Below are positions 1 through 10,600 of a stretch of DNA of 64,000 nucleotides, piece after piece. The stretch comes from Marisa cornuarietis. Its lineage: Eukaryota; Mollusca; Gastropoda; Architaenioglossa; Ampullariidae. The notes beneath the pieces were generated by a model. That model was not told the origin of the DNA. It made no database searches and saw nothing but the letters and a program-made list of their open reading frames with translations. The stretch lies in the NCBI GenBank assembly GCA_004794655.1, contig SMMW01000554.1:10066501-10130500 (forward strand), given 5' to 3'. Numbering within the stretch: the first letter of the stretch is position 1; each line of letters starts with the position of its first letter. A program made the position numbers and the translations under genes.

Positions 1-18
1 CTGTTATTGGTGTTGCAG

Positions 19-69
19 TAAACACTTGTTCTACCAGCTCATTATGTACGACTTTGGCAACTTTGGCCG
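19..69 (+). CDS. MLH1: MLH1 exon (antepenultimate minus one)
   Basis: Acceptor ttgcag ends at 18 and donor gtatag starts at 70. The exon enters in phase 2 and leaves in phase 2. It encodes [17 protein letters not shown], matching the start of the MLH1 C-terminal domain. Confidence 0.88.
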
Positions 70-3000
70 GTATAGACTTTCGGTAAGTCATTGCCATTCG
101 TGTTCTCGCAGTTTTTGTCTGACAAAGTGTTGTAGTGCTTCTAGATTTTACACCAGTTTTCTCACGCCTGCATACGAATTTGGAGCTATTCAAACAGTAC
201 TGTCGTAGTATAATAGCTTCAACGAATGAAACAGGTATTTGTTTACTGTATCGACGAATTAGTAGTTTACCCTTAGTTTACTCTTTCAGATCTTTGTCAT
301 ACAATGTTTCACCTTCGCAAATATTTTTGTTTCCTTATTACAACATGTATTTTTGTGTATTATTTGTTCATCATGTTCAGTTTCATCACATGAGACCCTA
401 ACATAACAATATCACATGCAGCTGTATTTATTATAGAAATATGGACAGGATAATGCAGAGAAATACTTTTTATATTTAGATCGCAGAATATAGGGCCGGG
501 GAATTAATGAGGGGCTTTTACGTTCCTCATGAATAAAGATAATTTTAAAATGGCGTTTTTGCACTCAGTAATACGTTGGTTAATCAAAGACTTAAATTTT
601 TCATTGCTCAGCATTGCGTCGACACTTCTTCAAAGATTTCGGATTTTGTTTAAGACCTCCTCATTCTAACTGTTCTCTGATGGTTTCTGCATATTGGTTT
701 GTATTCAAGGAAACTGATTTAATTCATGTATGCATTCTTTTAACATTAGTATTATTATGTTCTACCGAGTGCGTGCAGATTTTCTTTCTGCTTTTGTTTT
801 CCTTCTTAACGCAGTACTACCCTTCATTATAACCCCTTTACCCTACTGATCGTATTCTTAAAAAGAGCAGTTTAAATCTGTATGTCATCGGATCATTTCC
901 GTTAATTTTATTGTTCATTACAGTCCAGTCAAGATAGTATTTCACAATAACGCAGAAGCAATTATGAAACATTAGGCAAACAAGCAGTTAATGATGAAAA
1001 AGCAGATCATTACGTGTTGGTTGCTTTTGTTAGAGGCTTAACGGCCATAGCTTTATTTCCAAGGAGCCAGCCCCGATCTATGAGCTGGCCATGCTGGCGT
1101 TGGACAACGAGGATAGCGGCTGGACACCGGTCGACGGGCCCAAAGAAGACTTGGCGCGTTACGTAGTGGATTTCCTGACATCGCATGCGGAAATGCTCAA
1201 AGACTATTTCTCTCTGCAGATAGACAAGGTTCGTTTTGGGAGTGAATGGAGTTTTTGAGGGAATGCGGTATAAAAAAAAGTCATGGATGCTCACCTGCAC
1301 GATTTTTTTCCCGTGTGGAAAAATAAAATACAATTTTTGAACAGTATAATTTTTTATTGCTGCAATTTTTTTTTCAATTCCGCTTCTTTCAGTGCCCGAT
1401 CCCAGTTTTCTCTCGCCATTTTTAGCCCCGCACAACGATTTCCAGAGTGTAGTTTGCACCTCTACACCGCAACCAACAGGCCACTGAAGAGATTTTGATC
1501 GTGGGATTGATGTGGCATCGACATCTCACACGCTGGTCGAATGACTGATAATCTTGGTCATGAGAAGTTCCGAAACATGCAGTCACTAAGAGATGCTTAC
1601 CCTTAAGTTGTGTAGAAAACATATTTTCTACTTTGAGTAATTAAGTTTGAGTCGTGGGAACCACCGGCAGTCCACTGATCAAGTTACCACCGCCACCGTT
1701 AATAGCCTGGAAGGATGATCAAGGCGGGTGGCCATAAATCTTGACCAGTGACACGCGGCCCGCCGACTTGAAGCAGGACGGCCGTGGGAGAAGTTGCCAC
1801 GCGGAGGCAGAAACATCTTGGCCTCTTCGTGAGAAAAATACTCACTTTTCCAAATTGCGTGCTGGCGAGAGGAGGTCCGTCTCGGGGAGACGTAAAATTG
1901 TATGTGTTAGAGATATGCTGTTTTTGTGCTGGTAGTTTAAGTTTAAATTGGTGACGTGTGATTCACCACAGAACTGTGGGTGATTATTGGACTATGTGTA
2001 TATCCGGGAACGTGGAGTACTTCTATATTTTATCCGAACTGTGAATGGATTATGGAAAACTGTTCGCCATCTTTGAACGGAGAGCCTTACGGATGCGGTC
2101 CCGCAGCAGTGACAGCCAGGGAGCTAAGTTTGTCGGAATCCTTTTTGATCAATCTTTAGAATGGTATCGATATACATGATTTATTCTACGTGCTTTTCTT
2201 TTGTTTAATTATATTTTATTATCAAGCATTTAATTATATTTTATTATCTTATATTCATTGATCTGGGTTTAGTGATTATAGGGATGTGTGTATGTGTGTT
2301 TAACGTGTGTAACGGAGGTGCTGCGTGAGAGTCAGATTTAGTTATCCACTGCGCAACAGAGCACGCAACGACCTTTACACGATGTCCGTATTTCATATTG
2401 GGAAATCTCGAAAATACGGAAAATCGATATATAAAAATGGACCAGATTTCTTCATTCTCGCTCATAATGTTTCATTTTTATTTTGCGAAATGTATTTTGG
2501 TCAAATATACGGAAAATAGCACCGTGGATCAGGGATTCGTTTTCGAAAGGGTGAGCAAGGGTCACTTGAAAGTCTTCAGCTACATTCGGGCTAGAAAAAA
2601 AAACATAAAAAATTGAATTTAAGAAAGATTAGAATAATAATAATAACAAACAAAATGATTAACCTGATTCACAACATTAACACATAACAGTGAGTCCCCC
2701 TTCCCCTCCTATCCCGATGGAAGTCTTTCATTACAGTTTACATTGTAGCAAGTCTGCTTTTGAAGCTTCCGCCTTCAGGTCCATAGCTTCAACAAAGAAA
2801 ACCGACACGCAGTCTTTTCCCAGTTGCCGCCGCTCTTGAAGTTCGAAAAGATCCGGCGCACACGCGCACTAACCAACGACGAACGCAGATAAACGGAGCG
2901 AAAAAAAAAACAAACCTGGACAGAACAATACATGCTTGAAAACCTAACATTCAGATTTAAATTCACTATATTACTAATTTAGTATTCTCTAATTAATAAT

Positions 3001-6000
3001 TTAATCAAAAACTTACATAGATTAAAAAAAAACTGAGGCAGACTCACCTAAACAGGTTTCACGTGAATAACACTTTTAATATGTCAGGTCAGGACTTCAG
3101 ACACAGCACTAAAGAATACGGTCAGGGTTCTTTCCCCCTTCCCAGTCAAGGACACACGACAGGCAGTGAAAAAATCACTTTAAATCACGTCAACGCCCCC
3201 TCAGTCCTAATCTTCAGGCAAAACACTCGCCACCCGCTCAAGTTTTCCGTTTCCCGTTCTCATTAAAACAAACAAATAAACAGTAGGTTTGTGAAAGCAA
3301 ATCTTGTGAAATGAATGTAAGGACAAGAGTTTTATTAATCCGACTCCCATTTTTTTTGTGTGTGTAAATAACGTGTGCATTCAACTGAGCATGATAAACG
3401 GTTTTTGTTAGTCGAAGAAAACCGTGGTCGGAAAAGCAGGAACTATTCATCTTAACGAGGAGAAAATCTTTTTTAAAAATCGTTTTACATTCTGTATGTG
3501 TTATTCCTTTTTGGTGGCGCGTAAAACAGTGAATGGCTGAAGTAATGTTATTAATGCTAGAAATCAGACATAATACTGTCAAATAAAATGTTTATTTGCC
3601 ACATCGCTCCTTTGTGTGTTTGAGAAGCGAGTCTGTTACAGGAAGAGCGGTGTGACGATGGGGCACTGTATTGGCGCACAAGCATGTTAGCAGTTTCTAG
3701 TGTATCAAACATTCGCCATAAAGCCATCGTTTTCCTGCAAATGTGAAAATTCTAGAATCTTTAGTCCTCTCCCAGGCACCGCCACCACCGTTTTTGAGGG
3801 AACGTAACGTTCTTTTTTTCTGCTATAAAATTAGTCAACAGTCTACAAGAACAAAGTGTTTACAGGATGGAGTGTGGGGTATTTTCCCTTATCATTGAAC
3901 TCTCTTGCTTTGGTTAAATGTAATCCCTCGGCCCTCAGAACGAGAGTTGATCACACACGACCGTCTGGGGTTTTGTGAGTTCCTTGCTGGGGTGTACCAG
4001 AACCAGAATGGCTATTCGCAAATGTCTTTAAAATGTACATTCGCATACCACCTTATGTAATAGCTTATTCGACTGTGCATCGAGTTCTGTTCAAACATGT
4101 TCAAACATGTCATTGACATAGTTTCTCCATCCAAATATCCATAAAAGGTTGTTGACGATTTTTGTGAAAATTTTACGTTACGTTTTACTGGTTTGTTTAC
4201 TTTTTTAAATGTATGTCTTAATTTTGTTCACGTTTAACTCTGCACTCACGGTGTGAAAACATTTGACTAAAACTGAGTATTTGTTTCTTTTCTGTAGCAA
4301 GGTAATTTGTTGACGTTACCCATATTGCTGGACAACTACGTTCCCGCGTTAGCCGGCCTCCCGATGTTTGTGCTTCGCCTCGCTACCGAGGTGAGATCTG
4401 ATATAATTTTTTTAATTCGTTTGCTCAGCATGTTGAGCAACTTCGCCTCCAAACCATTGATTTCCTGCTACCTTGACACACAGCTTTGCCAACTTGGTAA
4501 AGCGTTTCACGATATTCTCACAATAATAATAATAATAATGAAGTAACATATAGCGCCATATGACAGCACTCTTGGCTCATGGCGCTTTACAACACACACA
4601 CGCACACACAAAGAGACATACACGGGCGCACCCAACATAACATGCAAAATTGGTGTTGATAGAATGCCATATGGGATGAAAGTTATGTGGGGACAACGTG
4701 GTTCTAGCGTTCACAATCCATTTGAAAAGCAGTGATCCAGACAGAAAATGCATTTTTTCATCACCACAGTCACAGAACAGATCTCATAGGCAGAAGTCTT
4801 TTTTTCACAGCCAGAGAGAGAGATTTGCAAGAGAAAGTAGTTTTACTCTTCACCCACCCCCCATCTCATAAATTACAAGGAACACTGTCTCTGCTTCCTG
4901 TTTTGGAAATAGCCATCTTAGCGAAAGCTGAAGGGAGTTTTGTCGATTTCATCAGAGTGTGCATGTACAGACAGCAATCTCATGTGAGTCCCTTTAAGAC
5001 TCCGTTGTGTTTCTATAAATATTTGCGTGCCGTTACCTTTGTCATTCATACAGTATCGGACAAAAGATAACTCGTGAGTTATAACGCAAAGTGCGCTGAC
5101 ATCTTTAATTTGACAGAAAGAATTCAATGTGGCAAGTGAGATTTTTAGGTTAGTAACGTAACATGTCCACATTTTAGTAGAATACCCACGTTTGAAATCG
5201 CTAAATAGGGAAATTTTTACGGTTTTTTAAAAGATCTAGACAGTCCACTAGAGTGGTGCTTTTATATAGTTTATTGTACTTGATTAGAGCATTCAAGCAA
5301 TCCAGATCTTGTATATTCAGCGCGGCGGTTCATGTGTATGCACGCGCAGTCGTCATTGCGCTGAAAATACAGGATATGGCCTAAATTCAAGTGTCATCAC
5401 GATCACGCAGAAAAGAAATAAAACAAAATTGAAGAGATTCTAACACGCAATGTTTTTCAAGAGAATGTACAAAGAAAACGTCAGCATATCATGTAAAAAT
5501 TAAACGTCTGGTAACTCTCTTACTCCCTTAGAGTTTTAAAAAAATGGTTTGCGCTGCCAAATGTAAACCATTCGGTACTGTTTTTAAAGTACTTTTAAAG
5601 ATCTTTGTTTACTTTTAAGCCTTTCCATTTGTTTCTTTTGAAATTATTTAAAGCAGCTGTATATCGTTTATACATGTAACATTATTGTTATAGTTACTTT
5701 TCGTGTATATGTGGTCAGATTTGGCTAAATGAACACCATTGTCAGTTACTGTATTCGGTTTGTCTCTCTATTAACGATGACATCACTAACAGAAACTTCA
5801 ACCCCTTAAAGCACCATTTTTTAAGAGTCCAGAAAATGTGTGACCGTGACCCTTGTCACACGTGACCTTATTTTGGTAGGTGACTTGGGAGTCCGAGAAA
5901 GAGTGTTTCGCGACGTTTGCCAAAGAGCTGAGCGACTTGTACGCCGTCCGGCGAAACGTTTACTCAGAATACCTGGCGTCTCACAAACACCACGATAGCG

Positions 6001-6197
6001 ACAACGCCGGCGGCGACGACCTTGGCGGCGGCACCTGTAGCCCGAGCCCAGCAGTCACGTGGCAGTGGACTGTCGAGCACGTCATCTACCCCGCCTTTCG
6101 CACCCTCCTGATGCCTCCCAAGAGCCTTTCGGAGGACACCAGCGTATTGCAGCTGGCCGACCTGCCGGACTTGTACAAAGTCTTTGAGCGATGCTGA
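19..6197 (+). CDS. MLH1: MLH1, DNA mismatch repair protein, 3' part of gene (last four exons)
   Basis: MutL-family ATPase subunit that pairs with PMS2 (MutL-alpha) and acts after MutS binds a mismatch in the nucleus. Only the C-terminal dimerisation domain is in the window: exons 19-69, 1051-1228, 4298-4390 and 5880-6197, 640 coding bases and about 212 residues. Recognition rests on the stretches [52 protein letters not shown] and the terminal [11 protein letters not shown] before the stop. The final FERC is invariant in MLH1, and its Cys is known to reach into the PMS2 endonuclease site. Splice phases agree at all three introns (2, 0, 0). A Gly/Asp/His-rich insert lies in the last exon before WTVEH, where the family is variable. 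The N-terminal ATPase half lies left of position 1. The gene converges on the minus-strand transporter gene. Confidence 0.95.
70..1050 (+). other. MLH1 intron, no further feature
   Basis: GT-AG intron of 981 bases, AT-rich. The small open frames in it have no family resemblance and no splice support. Confidence 0.7.
1051..1228 (+). CDS. MLH1: MLH1 exon: EPAP...DYFSL block
   Basis: Acceptor ccatag ends at 1050 and donor gttcgt starts at 1229. The phase-2 entry completes an Arg codon, then [19 protein letters not shown] follows, and the exon ends DYFSLQIDK in phase 0. The acceptor could differ by a few codons because the tract before 1050 is weak. The body of the exon is unambiguous. Confidence 0.88.
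1229..4297 (+). other. MLH1 intron, no gene inside
   Basis: GT-AG intron of about 3.07 kb. Several short open frames occur on both strands, none with recognisable motifs. I see no clear mobile element in it. Confidence 0.7.
4298..4390 (+). CDS. MLH1: MLH1 exon: LDNYVPxLxGLP block
   Basis: A good pyrimidine-rich acceptor (ttcttttctgtag) precedes 4298 and donor gtgaga follows 4390. The exon is 31 codons, phase 0 on both sides, and encodes [20 protein letters not shown] and then FVLRLATE. Confidence 0.93.
4391..5879 (+). other. MLH1 intron with SINE-like trace
   Basis: GT-AG intron of about 1.49 kb. Near 4522-4620 an (AAT)n run is followed by a segment with tagcgcc and ggcgctttacaacac, and then an AC-rich run. 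A similar (AAT)n plus 'cactttacaaaac' segment recurs near 62268-62325, which suggests an old dispersed repeat. Confidence 0.45.
5880..6197 (+). CDS. MLH1: MLH1 terminal coding exon
   Basis: Acceptor ttggtag ends at 5879. The exon opens [10 protein letters not shown], in phase 0 with the previous exon, and runs 105 codons to TGA at 6195-6197. It ends KVFERC, the diagnostic C-terminus. Confidence 0.95.
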   Translation: MTWESEKECFATFAKELSDLYAVRRNVYSEYLASHKHHDSDNAGGDDLGGGTCSPSPAVTWQWTVEHVIYPAFRTLLMPPKSLSEDTSVLQLADLPDLYKVFERC

Positions 6198-6770
6198 GAC
6201 GTTCAGGGTGTTTTAGGGTAACAGGGTGTGGAGGAGGGAGGGGGTGTGTTTGTGCTAGGGAGATAAAGTATGTGTGGTGGTTTGAATGCAAAATGCTTCT
6301 AGAACCTGAATCTTAAATACAACCTAGTGGATTTTTGTTTAAAAAATCTAGCTTGTAGCTCCCAGAAAAAAAATATGTTCATATATTTAAAACTTTCTCT
6401 AGTTAGTCCAGTTATGAGATGGTTTCAGGCTTCCCCGCCTCTCCCCTGTCGTGCATCACGTGCGATAGACAGGGCAGAAGGGTTGAATAGCAAGGGAGGT
6501 AACCTAATCTTCTTCCGAGAGACGGCCATACGAGAAGGCGGTGTCTTGGTTGTCGTCCTGAGCATATCGCTGTGGCGCTGGTCCTGCTCTTGCTTGTGTC
6601 AGTGTAACCTGCAGACCGAGACATATGCAAAGGGACAGACAGAGTACACGCGTGTCACCATCAGGTCGATACATAATCCTTCCTACATCTACGAACTATT
6701 CATGCAATCCAACGCCTACTTTCAGTGTTCCTTATAGATAAAAATAAAGCCTGCGTTCTGCAGAAATGAC
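6198..6770 (+). other. MLH1: MLH1 3' UTR (predicted)
   Basis: Sequence after the stop has no further supported coding exon. An AATAAA at 6743-6748 is the clearest poly(A) signal and would give a 3' UTR of about 570 bases. The exact cleavage site is not visible. Confidence 0.5.
6743..6748 (+). terminator. Polyadenylation signal AATAAA (MLH1)
   Basis: AATAAA in the predicted MLH1 3' UTR, about 545 bases after the stop codon. It is the first canonical hexamer downstream. Confidence 0.5.
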
Positions 6771-7450
6771 GATCTTTATTCGTTTTCCAAAACCCAGCAC
6801 AATTCTTTCCGCAGGATTAAAACCTATAAATGTTCGTGACCATCTGTTGGCTAAACTGATTCACTACTGCCAGTTTTAAAAGGTACAAATGGCTTACCAA
6901 TCAAATTTTTATGTATGTGGGTCCTGTCCAATCAATGTGGGCAGTGTCTGTGTATGTGCTAGAAAGGGAGTGTAGAAGAGAGAGCATGCGTGAAAGAGGG
7001 GCAGTGTGTGTACGTATGTGCATATGCATGTGAAGGGAGTATAACCAACAGTGCAAGCGTCTGCAGTATGAGTGTGATCAGTATTTGTCAGATAATTGGC
7101 GACTTTCATTACGTCAAATTCATCATTACTTTGTCAATAAATGAATTCCGTTCTCCTATTCTTACTCAAAAAAACGCACAAATGGAACATGTCGGGATGT
7201 TGGTCACACTAGTTTGAGTTCTCTTGCTTAAATTACACTACATTCATGACAATGCCTATTAAAACCATAAACTGAAAATGTGTTAAATGTATACGAACAC
7301 GGAAAGTAGTCCCTAAGTACAAGCCTTTGTGAACAGGGTAGTGACTATTCAACCCGTTTTTCTCAAATAAACAGTCGTATACAAAGGTACTTTGTAGTTC
7401 CTTCCAATGTCAACCATGTAACGTGTTTCATATGACAAAGAAAAAGACGC
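6771..7450. other. Intergenic space between convergent MLH1 and SLC18-like 3' ends
   Basis: About 0.7 kb separates the two predicted poly(A) signals. It is AT-rich, with GT-rich stretches near 6930-7030, and no gene is seen. Confidence 0.6.
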
Positions 7451-7456
7451 TTTATT
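7451..7456 (-). terminator. Polyadenylation signal AATAAA (SLC18-like gene)
   Basis: AATAAA on the minus strand, 41 bases after the stop codon of exon 15. It supports that exon as the transcript end. Confidence 0.65.
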
Positions 7457-7496
7457 GAGCTGAGGGACATCCTTAGTCTCTAAGAGACAACAGAAG

Positions 7497-7659
7497 TTAT
7501 CGGAGTTTTCTCACACGATAACCATAATGTGGGGATGGAGTGGGTGTTGGAACACGTGTAATTACACTTACGTCCTCGTCTGTGACAGCGGACGCTTTCT
7601 TGAGCATAAGACAAAGAGGAGAAAAGAGGAGATTGACGATAGCCATGCCTCGCATCAAC
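7497..7659 (-). CDS. SLC18-like exon 15 (TM12, cytoplasmic tail)
   Basis: Acceptor cttgccacag precedes 7659. The phase-2 entry completes Trp424, then LMRGMAIVNLLFSPLCLML and a short basic tail ending YGYRVRKLR before TAA at 7499-7497. A consensus donor gtaagt lies inside the exon (7571-7566). I read through it because the frame stays open to a stop 41 bp before an AATAAA, but an extra 3' exon with a different tail is possible. Confidence 0.8.
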
Positions 7660-10600
7660 CTGTGGCAAGAAGAAAATAGCCGTCATGGCACACGCGCTGT
7701 CGAAAGGCAATGAACCCACGGAGCTATATCTCTGGGGCCAGTTGCATGACACATTAAAAATTTTAAACACTTTTAGGATTTAACTCTTTTTAGAAAGGCA
7801 CAACACGTTTTCAGAACTTTTTAAAAAATAAGAAAACGCTTTTTAAACCAAATTTTCGTTTCCGTCAGCACATTTCTTGTGCAGTGCGTCTAAATGGCAG
7901 ATGAGCGATTTTTGAAGAATAAACAGTTTATAGATTTCCTTCTTTAAAACAGTTTTAAGGTGTAGAAACGTGCAACTAGCCCCTGGACTCCAGACCAATT
8001 TTTCTTTCGTAGAACGAGGCCACTACTCGAATTCATTTCCGGCTTAACGATTAACATCAAATGGACGATGCAACCTCTCGTGTCGACGGAGGTACAAAAG
8101 CTCAAGATGTGTGTTTAGTTTTAAGCCGCGAGAAGTGGAAGTACTTTTGACCAATAAATAAGAAAGACCTATTGCAAGTACACTGCTGACACTATGCGTG
8201 TTTATCGCGTTTCCCTAAATTAGCTGTCAAATGGTTCGCCGAGATCTGACATCCTACAACTTCATAAAAGGCTAAGAGTTGATCTCGGCAAACTGCCAGT
8301 AGTCCAGAAATATAGCCTGTTTTGAAACGAATTGTAACAGGGATTTACCTACGTTGGATAAACGTTTTGGCACGCGATGCATCCAGTCCTAACGCTGGCT
8401 CAAGGTCACAGTCATGTCCGTTTTTTGTTTATACATATTTACTAACGTCCATTGAATTTAAGATGTAAATGTGCGATGAACGTTAGGCAGATATGCCATT
8501 GCGCATGCGCACACAAGACCGTCAGTTACCTCCCCGTAAGCACTCGACCTGCTAGGAGCAGAGCTAGGAGGACAGTTGTTCGTTTAGGTAGTCCTTTCGT
8601 TGTCTGGTATATGTCTGCATTGCGGATTTGTACGTGTCAACATGCGGGTGGTAAAAGCGTACACAAGTTAATTCCGCAGAACTACATCCAACTCGAACTC
8701 TTGATCAGACCCGCAGGCCCGTTTCAAAGGTGTAACACGAATAACAAAAAAGAAAATCAATTGTATATGAGAAAAAAGCGAGAACTATTTCATTATTGAC
8801 TTGGACATCAGCTCGTTTATGAGAGAGCCTTAAAAAATTTCATCAAAAGTACATGTGTATACATACAAACACGCACACGCGTACGTTATACAGGAGTTCA
8901 AAGTATCATCGGAGAGAAGAATACGCATTTTTTAATAAGTCGCTGTGCTTTCCTCAGTTATCGGAAAACAACACACAGCAGTATGCCAAAAGTACAGATA
9001 CAAAGTGACCCCCCCACACACACACATCTATCCATGTGCTCCCCCCACGCCAGGTGCCAGGCAAGGGACGACTGACTGACCCCCCCCCCCCACACACACA
9101 CACAGCGTGTGCAAGTGCACGAAAGTATGAGTTCGCAGATGCAAAACATTAATCTTTATAAAATTACAATGTCGTTAATGTCGCAGATTGTCATTTTTTT
9201 TAAAAAAACATCATGTCTGTTGCTGGGTTACGTAACTTGAGCCCCCTGTTGGCAGTATTTATGTTGTCTACCAGCCGCATCTGTCTTCTGTAATAATTGA
9301 ACTATGCATTCGATGCTTAAAATGATTTATTTATACTGTAATGTAAATATTTAAAACTCATTATCAACTTAGCACTCACTCTGTGGATAATTCAAGACTT
9401 ACGTTTTTTAAGAGTTTTGTTTGTTTATTTTTTTGTTCACGATTACTTTGCAACATGTAGATATGAGAGGAATTGGATCATCATCATTATTATGAACATA
9501 ACTTGTACTTACCATGGAAAACCAACAGATTTCACAATCAGTCCTGCTACAGATGGTCCTGAAATAAGACGCCATTGTGAATAAACTAAGAGTTGCTTCT
9601 AAAACTATACAAGACATTCAAAGTGGGAAGATTTTGCCATTTCCTGTCCTTTGGTTACATTCATGCAGAGAGAGGTGAAATCAATGCGGAGAGAGAGTTA
9701 ATGTGCATGTGCAATGGCCGCTGGGTTTAAAATAGAAGGTGCCTCAACCAGCAATAGGCAAAGCAGGGTAAGTCTCCACGTACCAACAGAATAGGCCAGG
9801 CAGACGGCCAGCTGCACGATGGCGTACACGCACCCATAGAAGGAATCGTGGCGTCTGTCCACCAGCAGCGCCAGCAACGGCATAACGGCGGCGTCGGTGA
9901 TTCCTGCCATAGCCACATCAGCACGTGAAAACATGGCAGTGGTCAGGGGGAGGCTTGTGCAAAGATATTCCCCACCAACCTTTAAAAACTACACATCTCA
10001 TCCCACCCTAGCCCACCTTTTTGTCCCCTCCCCACCAAAAAAACAACAACAAAAAAAAAACAACCACTTGAAGAGTGCAAACTGAATATGGCAACACGAA
10101 GAAATCCACGACTAACTATTTTGCCGCCCCCGTGGGCCCGGCTTCTCGTGCCGGGGGTGAACACCCAGCCTCTCTCTGGCTGGGTGACCAAGCTGGCCCA
10201 CCCCTTTCCCTTAGGCTTTTCTCCTTTCTCCCTCACTGGCCCTTTCACCTTCATTCCTTTCTAAACAAACATCTCTCTATCACACTCCAGTTTTGCCTTC
10301 TCTATCTTCTGCCTACACTGGCCTTTCCCTATCATCTTCTCCAATCATGCCTTTCTTTCAATGCAGCTCTTTTCTCTGTGGCCTCCTTTAGGCCCCCTGT
10401 GTTTGCCGTGCAGGGCAACCCGTGACGGGGGAGGATGGGATCCTGGAGGTTGAGGTCCCTGGTGGGCTGCGGCCTACTATACCAACACACCTCTTTGGCC
10501 CGGACTTCTCCTAGACGGGAGGTTGGTGTGGCCCACACCAATCAATCGGCTGGTCGTGCATTGCCCTAGCTTCGCTAGAAGGCTGCGGCCGGGGTCAATC

